This document shows positions 8,386-16,123 of a stretch of 30,078 nucleotides of DNA, one piece after another. How positions within the stretch are numbered: the first letter of the stretch is position 1; each line of letters opens with the position of its first letter. This DNA comes from Bacteroidota bacterium. GTDB lineage: Bacteria; Bacteroidota; Rhodothermia; Balneolales; Balneolaceae. The notes beneath the pieces are model-generated. The model had not been told where the DNA came from. It saw only the letters and a list, made by a program, of their open reading frames with translations, and searched no databases. The stretch is taken from contig JAGXIS010000115.1 in the NCBI GenBank assembly GCA_024635465.1, forward strand, positions 1 to 30,078, read 5' to 3'. The position numbers and the translations under genes are program-made.

Positions 8386-8553
8386 CTATTTTGCGCTTTT
8401 TTTTAAGTATTCCAGAACTCTCAAATATACGTTAATTCCACTTAAAGTTATGCCCGGAATTCCCTGTCCCGGAAATACAGTATTTCCGCACATAAAAAAT
8501 CCTGGAAATGGAGTTCGTGGTGTCCAATAAAAGTAGTGAATGGTCTTTGAAAT
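8386..8553 (-). pseudogene. 3' remnant of a CrtI-like (phytoene desaturase family) oxidoreductase
   Basis: After the TAA of the upstream ATPase gene, the same frame stays open for 55 codons to a TAG at 8386-8388. It encodes TPRTPFPGFFMCGNTVFPG followed by QGIPGITLSGINVYLRVL and a lysine-rich tail. The GNTVFPGQGIPGxTLSG block is the conserved C-terminal FAD-contact motif of carotenoid desaturases/isomerases. The FAD-binding N-terminus and at least 400 residues are absent. No good start codon with a ribosome binding site exists; the internal ATG at 8493 would give only 35 residues. The likely history is that a full crtI-like gene once preceded the rhomboid and a deletion or rearrangement joined its tail to the ATPase gene. 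Family assignment rests on this motif only. Confidence 0.75.
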
Positions 8554-9282
8554 TTAAACCGCTACTCCCAAATCTACATTAGCAAGAGTTGGTTTTTCAA
8601 TTTTCTCATCAACTTCAATCAGTCCATCACGAAGTCTGATAACCCGTCTTGCGTAGTTAGCGATTTCATTTTCATGGGTCACAAGTAGAATTGTGTTACC
8701 ACCTCGGTAGATCTCTTCTAAAAGAAGCATAATCTCATCTCCTGTTTTCGTATCCAGGTTACCGGTTGGCTCATCAGCGAGCAGTATTGAAGGATCATTG
8801 ACCAATGCTCTGGCTATAGCAACACGTTGTCGTTGTCCACCTGATAACTCATTAGGTTTGTGATCCATACGATCTCCCAAGCCTACTTTGGAAAGTGTAT
8901 CAGCAGCTTTTTGTTTTCTAGTGGAACTTTTCATCCCTGAATAGATAAGAGGAAGTTCTACATTACTAAGGCAGTCGGTTCTTGGGAGTAGATTAAATGT
9001 CTGAAATACAAATCCTATCTCTCTGTTACGAATTTGAGCCAGTTCAGAATCATCCAGGTCGCTCACACGATTCCCATTTAGAATATATTCGCCTGAAGAT
9101 GGTGTATCCAAACAGCCAATCATATTCATGAGGGTTGATTTACCCGATCCGGAAGGTCCCATTATGGCAATATACTCATTTTCCATTACGTCAAATGAGA
9201 CCCCATCCAGAGCACGGACAATTGATTGCCCCATTTTGTAGTGCTTTTTTAGGTTTTCAATCTCAATAATTTTTTTCGCCAT
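8554..9282 (-). CDS. MacB/LolD-type ABC transporter ATP-binding protein
   Basis: The 242-residue ATPase has Walker [10 protein letters not shown] at residues 42-50, a Q-loop in [12 protein letters not shown], signature [16 protein letters not shown] near 145-160, Walker [13 protein letters not shown] near 165-176 with the catalytic glutamate intact, and switch histidine LVTHE. The ADEPTGNLD sequence and the short length are typical of MacB, LolD and YknY ATPases, which drive mechanotransmission rather than classical transport. It sits 27 bases after the MacA-like adaptor and TolC-like channel genes and should power the two stand-alone MacB-type permeases encoded further upstream. The C-terminal extension after residue 220 ([15 protein letters not shown]) is short and acidic. 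Downstream of its stop the same frame continues into a desaturase remnant. Confidence 0.94.
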   Translation of the reverse strand: MAKKIIEIENLKKHYKMGQSIVRALDGVSFDVMENEYIAIMGPSGSGKSTLMNMIGCLDTPSSGEYILNGNRVSDLDDSELAQIRNREIGFVFQTFNLLPRTDCLSNVELPLIYSGMKSSTRKQKAADTLSKVGLGDRMDHKPNELSGGQRQRVAIARALVNDPSILLADEPTGNLDTKTGDEIMLLLEEIYRGGNTILLVTHENEIANYARRVIRLRDGLIEVDEKIEKPTLANVDLGVAV

Positions 9283-9309
9283 AATTCTACTCCAAATCCT
9301 TTTATCTAA

Positions 9310-10671
9310 TTAATTTTGATTTTGGATACTGATTGCATCCCCATCTTCCAACTCTCTGGAGAGTATCCGATAACTACCGGTAATCACTTCAACACCTGCA
9401 TCAATACCCGACATCACCTGAATGTATCGATTATCACTGATACCTGTCTCAACTTCTATCCGTTTTGCTATACCCCCCTCATTTATAAATACTACTCGTC
9501 TGAAATCTTCAATAACTGGACCTGAGTTGTTCAAAGAGTCAGTCTCGATCGAAGTTGTATCATCTGAATCAGATTCTGAATCTTCAGTCTCAACTTTTGC
9601 AAAATCCCGAACCGTGACAGATTGAATTGGAATGGTGACAACATTCTGTGCAGTATTGGTTTTGATATCGACATTTGCAGACATCCCAGGTTTAAAACTT
9701 GGTGTAAATTCAATAGCCGGATCTTCACTTACATTCATCACGATAAACTCAGAACCTGTATGTTCCAAATTATGAGGAGTGGAGATACGTATTGTAACCT
9801 TATAATTTGTTACCTGATCCGCCTGTCCGGATCCGGATATATCAGCAGAATTGGCTATTTCAGTGACAATACCTTCAAATGATCGGTTTGGATATGAGTC
9901 GGCTTCAATGATCGTTGTATCGTTGACACTAACATTCACTATATCGTTCTCGTTAACATCTACTACGACTTCCATCTGCTCCATTCGGGCAATTCTCATC
10001 ATTTCGGTTCCAGCTGTCTGAGCCTGACCTAAAACCCTCTCTCCTTGCTCAACAGCTAAAAGGCTGATAGTCCCATCCTGAGGAGAACGAATTACGGTTT
10101 GCTGGAGTTCTTCTTCCGCCCTTCTTAACTGAGCCTCTGCACTTTCAATCTGAAATTCAGCCGCTTTCAAATTAGATTTTTGAGCTTCATATGCGTTAAA
10201 AGTCTGTTGATATTCCAAATCCGGAATCAACTCTCTGTCGTAAAGCTCCTTATTTTTTAAATATTCAATCTCAGCCTGAAGCATTTGAGACCTGGCCTGT
10301 TCCATCCTGGAACGCTGAGTCAATAGTGCAGCGTTGAGCTCATCAATTCTCGCTTGATAAAGATCCGGTTTAATTCTCAGAAGTAACTCACCTTCGCGAA
10401 CAAAATCACCCTCTTTCACAGTTAACTCAATGATTTCTCCTGATACATCAGGACGAATAACGACTTCTATCTCTGGTTGTATTCGTCCGGTAGCAGAAAC
10501 AATTTGTGTTATGGTTCGTAGCTCCGCTAACTCAGTCTCCACCTGTTTTTCTGTAGGTCCACCATCCAACCAACCCGCTAATTTGGCCACCACGCCGACT
10601 ACTACAAGTAGTACGACGATGATTCCCATTATTTTTAATAATTTTTTTGTTGCTGATTTTTCCTTAGGCAT
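9310..10671 (-). CDS. MacA-like periplasmic adaptor (HlyD/RND family)
   Basis: The 453-residue adaptor bridges an inner-membrane permease and a TolC channel. It has an N-terminal membrane anchor (about residues 12-32, IMGIIVVLLVVVGVVAKLAG), a split lipoyl domain beginning with VIRPDVSGEIIEL near 80, a long helical hairpin of about residues 105-200 rich in Q, E and R, the second lipoyl half (RSPQDGTISLLAVEQG), and beta-barrel and membrane-proximal domains. An acidic, Ser/Asp/Thr-rich insert (about residues 357-388, with SESDSDDTT) interrupts the membrane-proximal region and looks like a flexible loop not typical of E. coli MacA. The gene is 27 bases from both the TolC-like gene before it and the ATPase after it, so the three are almost certainly co-transcribed. 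Confidence 0.93.
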   Translation of the reverse strand: MPKEKSATKKLLKIMGIIVVLLVVVGVVAKLAGWLDGGPTEKQVETELAELRTITQIVSATGRIQPEIEVVIRPDVSGEIIELTVKEGDFVREGELLLRIKPDLYQARIDELNAALLTQRSRMEQARSQMLQAEIEYLKNKELYDRELIPDLEYQQTFNAYEAQKSNLKAAEFQIESAEAQLRRAEEELQQTVIRSPQDGTISLLAVEQGERVLGQAQTAGTEMMRIARMEQMEVVVDVNENDIVNVSVNDTTIIEADSYPNRSFEGIVTEIANSADISGSGQADQVTNYKVTIRISTPHNLEHTGSEFIVMNVSEDPAIEFTPSFKPGMSANVDIKTNTAQNVVTIPIQSVTVRDFAKVETEDSESDSDDTTSIETDSLNNSGPVIEDFRRVVFINEGGIAKRIEVETGISDNRYIQVMSGIDAGVEVITGSYRILSRELEDGDAISIQNQN

Positions 10672-10698
10672 GTTAAACGGATTAATTATTAATCTAAA

Positions 10699-12066
10699 TT
10701 ATAATTCTACAGAGTCAGTTAATTGCCCTAAATAGAAATCTAATACTTTCTCCTGAAAGACAAAATTATAGATGGTTTGAATGCGATTTGATTGAGCAAG
10801 TACATAGTTGGCATTAGCCTGATTCAGTTCAATAAGTGTTGATGCCCCTACTTCATATCGTTGAAATTCTGTTTCATACGCACGTTCGGCAGCGGTTAGC
10901 GCTTTCTGAGTTGAATCGAGTTCCTTTACTATAGACATATAATCATTATATGCCTGTCTTACTTCTTCATTCACTTGAAAACGAACATTTTCCAATTCAA
11001 GCTGGCTGTTTTTCAGTGTTATCTTTGTATTCTGAAGATTGGTTCTTCGACTTAAGTTGTCAAAGATGGGAATCTGAACATTAAATCCGATAAAACTGTT
11101 AACATTTCTATCAAAAAACTGATCTATGTAGCTTAGCGGTACTGATCTTCCTAATTCAGGATCAAAAGCCCGAAATCTGTCATTGTAGCTACCACTTATA
11201 CCCATACTGGCAGTAATCGTCGGAAGCAGGTTTGCACGCGCAATGGAAACATCATATCGATTTCGATCTATGGTTAGTTGCTGTGCTCTTAAATCACGTC
11301 TGTTTTGAATCGCTTCTTGCATTAATTCCTGAAGATTATAATCTAATGGCATCAGGTCTAATTCATCAATATCCGGCATAACCAGCGAATACTCTGTTCC
11401 GGAATCATCCTGCATAATTCTCATCAACAGTGCGTAGCTGCTTTCCAATGCATTTTCCCTCTGTATAACAGTGAGCTCCTCATTTGCGACAAGAGAAGCC
11501 TGATTTAAAAGATCAACATTCGGACTTCTACCAACTTCTACTTGTGCTTCAATCTGAATATATTGCTGTTCTGAAACATCTAAATTTTCCTGGCTTATCT
11601 TCAAAAGCTCTTCATTTAGAACTACCTGCAGAAAACGACTGGCGGTTGTGAAAATGATGTTTTCTCTAAGACGTTGGCTCTCTTCAATCTGTATAGATCG
11701 ATTAGCGTTGGCTCTCCTCAGGTTGTTAATATTATTAAAGCCATTAAATACGGTGATGCTTGAATTTAAATTACCACCCAAAGATTGTGTAGTTACATTC
11801 TCAAAAGTAACCGTTGTTTGGTCAAACTGCTGACCCACACGTCGAGTACCATTATAACTGGCTGAAATTGACGGTAGAAAATCAGCCTTGGCGTTGAGCA
11901 CTGCATTATCTGTAACATCAAGATTGTTCTCAGCCTGTTTCAATTGATAATTGTTTTCAAGAGCAATCCGGATAGCATCTTCAAGCGTGATTGAAGTTTG
12001 TGCCTGACTCAGGACCGGAATAGATAAGAGTATCGTAATAAATAGAGTACGTAGAATCATTGTCAT
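10699..12066 (-). CDS. TolC-family outer membrane efflux protein
   Basis: The 455-residue protein has a signal peptide (FITILLSIPVLSQAQ, cleavage after about residue 22) followed by two outer-membrane-efflux repeats. The first begins SITLEDAIRIALENNYQLKQAENN and the second is near residue 240 (LQELMQEAIQNRRDLRAQQ); long alpha-helical heptad stretches dominate, as expected for the periplasmic tunnel. It should form the trimeric outer membrane exit of the pump whose adaptor and ATPase follow immediately. It starts after a 283-base spacer, which probably contains a promoter for tolC-macA-ATPase independent of the permease genes. A drug, peptide or lipid substrate is possible; the sequence gives no preference. 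Confidence 0.94.
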   Translation of the reverse strand: MTMILRTLFITILLSIPVLSQAQTSITLEDAIRIALENNYQLKQAENNLDVTDNAVLNAKADFLPSISASYNGTRRVGQQFDQTTVTFENVTTQSLGGNLNSSITVFNGFNNINNLRRANANRSIQIEESQRLRENIIFTTASRFLQVVLNEELLKISQENLDVSEQQYIQIEAQVEVGRSPNVDLLNQASLVANEELTVIQRENALESSYALLMRIMQDDSGTEYSLVMPDIDELDLMPLDYNLQELMQEAIQNRRDLRAQQLTIDRNRYDVSIARANLLPTITASMGISGSYNDRFRAFDPELGRSVPLSYIDQFFDRNVNSFIGFNVQIPIFDNLSRRTNLQNTKITLKNSQLELENVRFQVNEEVRQAYNDYMSIVKELDSTQKALTAAERAYETEFQRYEVGASTLIELNQANANYVLAQSNRIQTIYNFVFQEKVLDFYLGQLTDSVEL

Positions 12067-12173
12067 TTTTTATTGGTTGATTTCTGTTTTACACGTAGAA
12101 GGGTAATGAGAGTTTCACTTCTTTTTCTATAATTGATGAAAAAAAATATTTTTTAACAATTTTTACTATTAAA

Positions 12174-12201
12174 CAAAGAAATATGGTCTGGTAAACGCCA
12201 A
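12174..12201 (-). promoter_or_regulatory. Possible Bacteroidota-type promoter for the tolC-macA-ATPase genes
   Basis: On the minus strand TTG (12201-12199) is followed after 17 bases by TTTCTTTG (12181-12174). The Bacteroidota sigma consensus is TTG, 17-23 bases, TAnnTTTG, so the -7 box has one mismatch. It is 108 bases upstream of the TolC-like start, inside the 283-base AT-rich spacer 12067-12349, where I see no gene. Matches of this quality can occur by chance in AT-rich DNA. Confidence 0.25.
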
Positions 12202-12349
12202 TTATTGAATTACCCCACTATTTTTATAAGACGAGATTGGATTCGTTTAGTTTGATTTGGGAAAATTATTCTCAATTTTTTACAACGATTTCTATAAAGA
12301 AACTTTGTTAAATCTTGAATATTGTGAAATGGTTAAAACAACTCATTGA

Positions 12350-12715
12350 TCAATTATTATTATTTGATCTTTGATCAATCGCATCAGAAATATAGGATAC
12401 AGCTCTACTGGCAGCTAAACGCTTAAGTTCATACATTAAAAGTGAAGTAAACCCACTGTCATTATTTGAGTTGTCATTGGATTCTTCTTTTTCGGATCGG
12501 GATCGTTTTTTCTTTGAAATGAGTCCGAATGCTAGTCCACTTACAATTGCGATACCCACTGCACGAAAAGGATGTTTTCGAATAGATTCAGTAGGATTGA
12601 TAGTAATCGGAATATATGATTGCACCTTCTCCGCGCGATTTTTGAACCCAGACTCAAGCAAATCTATGTCATCTTTCAGCTTTTTTTTCCGGAATTTTAT
12701 ATCTGCCATCGTCAT
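12350..12715 (-). CDS. Small YqjD/YqjK-like membrane-anchored protein
   Basis: The 121-residue protein has a basic, charged N-terminus (ADIKFRKKKLKDDIDLLES), a coiled region, then RKHPFRAVGIAIVSGLAFGLISKKKR around residues 44-70, which is a single glycine-zipper-like membrane segment preceded by a positively charged 'KHPF' lead. This resembles the C-terminal anchor of YqjD/ElaB-type (DUF883) proteins, although here it is followed by a 50-residue hydrophilic tail ending in an asparagine run. It starts 18 bases after the YqjE-like gene and is clearly in the same operon. E. coli YqjD is an inner membrane protein that associates with ribosomes in stationary phase; extending that role here is inference. 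The family match is by pattern only. Confidence 0.6.
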   Translation of the reverse strand: MTMADIKFRKKKLKDDIDLLESGFKNRAEKVQSYIPITINPTESIRKHPFRAVGIAIVSGLAFGLISKKKRSRSEKEESNDNSNNDSGFTSLLMYELKRLAASRAVSYISDAIDQRSNNNN

Positions 12716-12733
12716 ACGTTTTTAAATAATCGG

Positions 12734-13138
12734 TTATTTCTCAAGTTTTTTAGTACTGTCATCATCCGTAGCTTCATCAACATCTACCATCATTTTTTCA
12801 ATGATATCTGCCTGAATTTTTTCTGTGATACGATTCGATTTTCTCTTTAAAAGTATAAATCCAAAGAGTAAGAATGGGGATGAAACAATTGCAAAACCAT
12901 AACTATAGTTACCCAAAAGTTCTCCTATATAAAAACCAAGAGCCAAAAAGATAAAATAGATAGCAAAACACAGCAAAACCATTCCCATTATTTTCTGAAC
13001 AGAATTTGCTATGATATTTGAAACACGCTCAGATATCGTTAAAATCAATAATTGAACACGTTTTTCAACATAAGATCGGATTTCTGATGTCAATGACTCT
13101 TCTTGATTCTCTTCTACACTCGGTTTCTCCGTTTTCAT
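12734..13138 (-). CDS. YqjE-like / phage holin family (Holin-X type) membrane protein
   Basis: The 134-residue protein has an acidic N-terminus (EENQEESLTSEIRSYVEKR), an amphipathic helix, then two hydrophobic segments at about residues 50-72 (IMGMVLLCFAIYFIFLALGFYIG) and 80-97 (YGFAIVSSPFLLFGFILL), followed by a basic and acidic C-terminal tail. This two-helix layout with an N-terminal helix is that of the Holin-X / YqjE group, which despite the name are chromosomal membrane proteins of unknown function. It is flanked by a broken glycine-zipper gene upstream and another YqjD-like protein downstream, paralleling E. coli yqjD-yqjE-yqjK. No lysis genes are nearby, so a phage origin is not indicated. 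Confidence 0.75.
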   Translation of the reverse strand: MKTEKPSVEENQEESLTSEIRSYVEKRVQLLILTISERVSNIIANSVQKIMGMVLLCFAIYFIFLALGFYIGELLGNYSYGFAIVSSPFLLFGFILLKRKSNRITEKIQADIIEKMMVDVDEATDDDSTKKLEK

Positions 13139-13146
13139 AAAAATAT

Positions 13147-13350
13147 TTATCTGAGAATTTTTCCAAATACATAACCTACAGCAACTCCTATTGCAACACT
13201 GGCTAATGGATTTTTGCGTATCAGGAGCTCAGCTTCAGTTTTTATCTCATCAATTCTCTCTTAAATATTTGAACAATCTAAAAGTGATCGCCCCTCTTCA
13301 ATTGCATTCTCAAGTTCTTCACTCAGATTATTTATCATACTCTTTTCCAT
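13147..13350 (-). pseudogene. YqjD/ElaB-like glycine-zipper protein interrupted by an in-frame TAA
   Basis: An ATG at 13350 with GGAGAG about five bases upstream opens a frame reading MEKSMINNLSEELENAIEEG and on to SNI (29 codons), then TAA at 13263-13261. The same frame continues with ERIDEIKTEAELL and then IRKNPLASVAIGVAVGYVFG and KILR up to a TAA at 13149-13147. Together the parts form a 66-residue protein plus one stop, with the helix and KNPxxxVAxGVAVGxxxG anchor of the YqjD/ElaB (DUF883) family. The downstream part has no plausible start of its own. A CAA (Gln), AAA or GAA codon changed to TAA would explain it. It is 8 bases upstream of the YqjE-like gene. A true nonsense mutation, a base-call error or a functional short peptide are all possible. 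Confidence 0.75.
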
Positions 13351-13438
13351 GTTCTCTCCAATTAAAATATTATTAGTTTTATTAACACTATCTCTAAAAT
13401 AACATCTTGAGCGGTAATGTTAAATAGAAAAGATTTTT

Positions 13439-14665
13439 TTACTCGTAGCGTAAACTTTCGATAGGATCTAGTTGTGCTGCTTTATATGCCGGATAAACGC
13501 CAAATATCATACCAACCAAAGTCATGCCAATAAGTCCACCTAAAGCTGAACTCCAAGGTATCACAATTCCTGATTCCAGCCAAATAGATGCGAGATTCCC
13601 TAGTCCAACACCTGCCAGTATCCCGATAAAACCACCAATCTGACAAATTGCGATTGATTCTAGCAAAAATTGTGAGGTAATAGCTTTTTTTGTTGCCCCT
13701 ACTGCCTTACGTACCCCAATTTCACGTGTACGTTCAGTGACTGATACCAGCATAATATTCATCACACCGATTCCGGCGCCCAGGAGCACTATACCCCCTA
13801 TAAAAAATCCAATCATATATAACATTCCGGTGAATTGATCAAACACTCCACTCAACGATTCGTTCGTCGTTATTTCAAAATCATTTAATTCGGCTGGATC
13901 CACTTTCCTCAATGCTCTCAAAATACCTGTAAGTTCATCAATAGTTGCAGCCACTCTTTCAACGGAACCCGCACGTAACTGTATGCCTATATTTTGATTT
14001 CTACCATAAACACCAGCAAGATTTGAATATGGAATCAAGACAAAGCGATCGAGAGTATTCCCAAATACATTTCCTTTCTCCTCAGTATATCCAATTATTG
14101 TATAAGGACGACCTTCAATTCTTATTGTTTTCCCAATCGGTGTTTCCATTTCAAATAGAGCCGACACAACATCTGAACCGATAATAGCTACCGGTCGAGC
14201 ATTATCAATATCTTCCGGGAAAAAATTTCTACCTTCTTCAATGTTGTAGGCGTTATTTTCCAGATAAAACTCATTCCCACCTCTTATTCCAATATTTGGC
14301 TCTGTTTCAAGTTCACCAAAAGATACTCTGGTTGTCTGATACTGTCTGTTTGGCCCTATTCCGGTAGAAGTTTCAGTCAAATCCTGTAAATCCTCCATCT
14401 GTGCAATTGTGATATCCTGCCTGTTCCTGTATAGATCCCAATCAGACGGCCCCATCTGAATAGATGGAAACTTGGAGACTGTAATCACATCCCCCCCCAT
14501 TAAACTCATTGTATCTTTAAAATATGTATCCAGAACAAGTACAGCTGTATTGGCACTGATAATTGCAAACACCCCTACGGATATAGCCAAAAGTGTAAGA
14601 GAGGATCGAAGCTTATTAGCTTTGATCGAATCGATAGATTGTCGGAAAACTTCAATTATATTCAT
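13439..14665 (-). CDS. MacB-type ABC transporter permease (second of a pair)
   Basis: The 408-residue permease has the MacB topology without its ATPase: TM1 near residues 20-42 (LRSSLTLLAISVGVFAIISANTA region), a large periplasmic MacB_PCD domain of roughly residues 45-270, then three C-terminal helices (GMLYMIGFFIGGIVLLGAGIGV; LLESIAICQIGGFIGILAGVGL; LGGLIGMTLVGMIFGVYPA). The conserved MLVSVTERTREIGVRKAVGAT coupling motif contacts the ATPase, and the end AAQLDPIESLRYE is the family signature. It begins 11 bases after the upstream paralogue's stop, so the two probably form a heterodimer. Unlike E. coli MacB the ATPase is a separate gene 4 kb downstream. Confidence 0.94.
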   Translation of the reverse strand: MNIIEVFRQSIDSIKANKLRSSLTLLAISVGVFAIISANTAVLVLDTYFKDTMSLMGGDVITVSKFPSIQMGPSDWDLYRNRQDITIAQMEDLQDLTETSTGIGPNRQYQTTRVSFGELETEPNIGIRGGNEFYLENNAYNIEEGRNFFPEDIDNARPVAIIGSDVVSALFEMETPIGKTIRIEGRPYTIIGYTEEKGNVFGNTLDRFVLIPYSNLAGVYGRNQNIGIQLRAGSVERVAATIDELTGILRALRKVDPAELNDFEITTNESLSGVFDQFTGMLYMIGFFIGGIVLLGAGIGVMNIMLVSVTERTREIGVRKAVGATKKAITSQFLLESIAICQIGGFIGILAGVGLGNLASIWLESGIVIPWSSALGGLIGMTLVGMIFGVYPAYKAAQLDPIESLRYE

Positions 14666-14676
14666 AAAACTACGAT

Positions 14677-15909
14677 TTAGTCATATCTAAGTGATTCAAT
14701 TGGATCTGCCTTGGCAGCTTTACTTGATGGCAAGTAACCAAACAAAATCCCTACTCCGGCACAAATCATAATGGCATTTAGTACCGTCGTCCAATCCATA
14801 TAGGCTACAAAAAATTGATTAATCAGTTGGGTAACTCCCATAGATAATAACACTCCGACTACTCCCCCGACCAAACAAATCACTATCGACTCCATCAAAA
14901 ATTGAAGGAGGATTTCCCATGATTTTGCTCCCACGGCTTTTCGAATTCCAATCTCTTTGGTTCGTTCTTTAACGGAAACAAACATGATATTCATGACTCC
15001 AATACCTCCTACAAATAGTGCCAATCCGGTAAGGAATATTCCAATACCATAGATTGTCATTTTCATTCCCTGAAACTCTGCTTCAAATAGAGCCGCTTTA
15101 TTAATTGCAAAATCATCATCTTCAAGAGGATCCAACTTACGAATTTGCCGCATTGCACCAATCACTTCATATTCACCATCAATCAACGCTTCATCGGTTG
15201 GGAATTGGACTGCAAGTTGCACCCCAGACCTAAGGCTATAAATAGTCCCAAAAGCAGTAATTGGAGTAATAATTGTATTGTCTACGTCTTCAAGGCCTAA
15301 AAAATTACCTCGCTTTTCCAAGAGTCCAATTACAATAAATCGTTGACCACTTATTTTAATTTGTTTGTTAATAGGATCTTCATTCGGAAAAAGAACTTCT
15401 GAGACACTAGCGCCAAGTACCGCAACTCTTGCCGCTCTTTGTACATCGGAAGGGACAAACGGTCGCCCATCTTCTACATTAATTCCTGCTGTTTCAAAAT
15501 GCCCCGCTGTTCCACCAACTAAACTGACACCGTCGGCTTGTCGATCGAGGTAACTAACTGATACTGAACGAGATGCCGCAGCTGAAACTTCTGATGCTGA
15601 TGGAGTAAGTTCCCGAAGTCGATCTACATATGCAACCTCCATTTCACTTCTATTGCGATAATCCCACCATTTATATTCTCCTCCAAAACCCCAAGGCCAC
15701 TTTTCTACAAAGACGACATTTCTGCCAAGCATGTCCATACTGTCTTCAAATGTCCTGTCAATTCCATCAGATATGGTATTCATCGCTGTAACTGAGACGA
15801 TTCCAATTACGATACAGGTAGTCGTCAGCATCGCTCTGGTTTTATTCGTCCAAATTGCTGAAAACGCAATTTTAGTCCCTTCTAGCAAACTGATAAGCAA
15901 TCTATTCAT
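14677..15909 (-). CDS. MacB-type ABC transporter permease (first of a pair)
   Basis: The 410-residue protein has TM1 at about residues 22-44 (AMLTTTCIVIGIVSVTAMNT), a periplasmic MacB_PCD domain containing NVVFVEKWPWGFGGEYKWWDY and GxxAxVAVLGASV-like segments, and three C-terminal helices. The coupling motif FVSVKERTKEIGIRKAVGA and terminal AAKADPIESLRYD match its neighbour closely, yet the periplasmic domains differ substantially, as expected for a heterodimeric pair after duplication. MacB-type permeases use ATP to move substrates from the periplasm through a TolC channel. The gene heads the minus-strand run and is divergent from bshB1 across a 214-base region, where its promoter should lie; I could not identify one convincingly. 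Confidence 0.94.
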   Translation of the reverse strand: MNRLLISLLEGTKIAFSAIWTNKTRAMLTTTCIVIGIVSVTAMNTISDGIDRTFEDSMDMLGRNVVFVEKWPWGFGGEYKWWDYRNRSEMEVAYVDRLRELTPSASEVSAAASRSVSVSYLDRQADGVSLVGGTAGHFETAGINVEDGRPFVPSDVQRAARVAVLGASVSEVLFPNEDPINKQIKISGQRFIVIGLLEKRGNFLGLEDVDNTIITPITAFGTIYSLRSGVQLAVQFPTDEALIDGEYEVIGAMRQIRKLDPLEDDDFAINKAALFEAEFQGMKMTIYGIGIFLTGLALFVGGIGVMNIMFVSVKERTKEIGIRKAVGAKSWEILLQFLMESIVICLVGGVVGVLLSMGVTQLINQFFVAYMDWTTVLNAIMICAGVGILFGYLPSSKAAKADPIESLRYD

Positions 15910-16123
15910 CGAATCATTTAATTATGATAGTTTTGAACTTCACGAGTTTTGGCAATCTCTCTATTCATTGTAAGATCTGATAACAAGTTATAAAATATTC
16001 TGATTTCTTTTGCTTTCTGTTACCAATCTTAGTCCTTATTTTAAAAAAAATATGCGGTCTATCTCAAAAGCATACGAAGCGAGTAACATTTCGTTTCAAA
16101 AAATTTGAATCTTTCTAAAATAA

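Noticed and set aside
8386..8493. A 35-residue ORF starting at the ATG at 8493 as a real small protein.
   Set aside because: The ATG is inside the conserved desaturase motif and lacks a ribosome binding site, so a gene remnant is the simpler reading.
10430..10735. A 101-codon plus-strand open frame across the start of the adaptor gene.
   Set aside because: It is the antisense of the MacA-like gene; its Ser/Thr-rich product reflects complementary codons and it has no family features.
12734..13138. A prophage lysis holin, because the protein falls in a phage-holin-named family.
   Set aside because: No endolysin, spanin or phage structural gene is nearby, and the neighbours match the chromosomal yqjDE-type cassette.
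15928..15935. TAGTTTTG on the plus strand, an exact match to the Bacteroidota -7 consensus, upstream of bshB1.
   Set aside because: There is no TTG 17-23 bases upstream and the site is 188 bases from the start codon; eight-base matches of this kind are common in AT-rich DNA.
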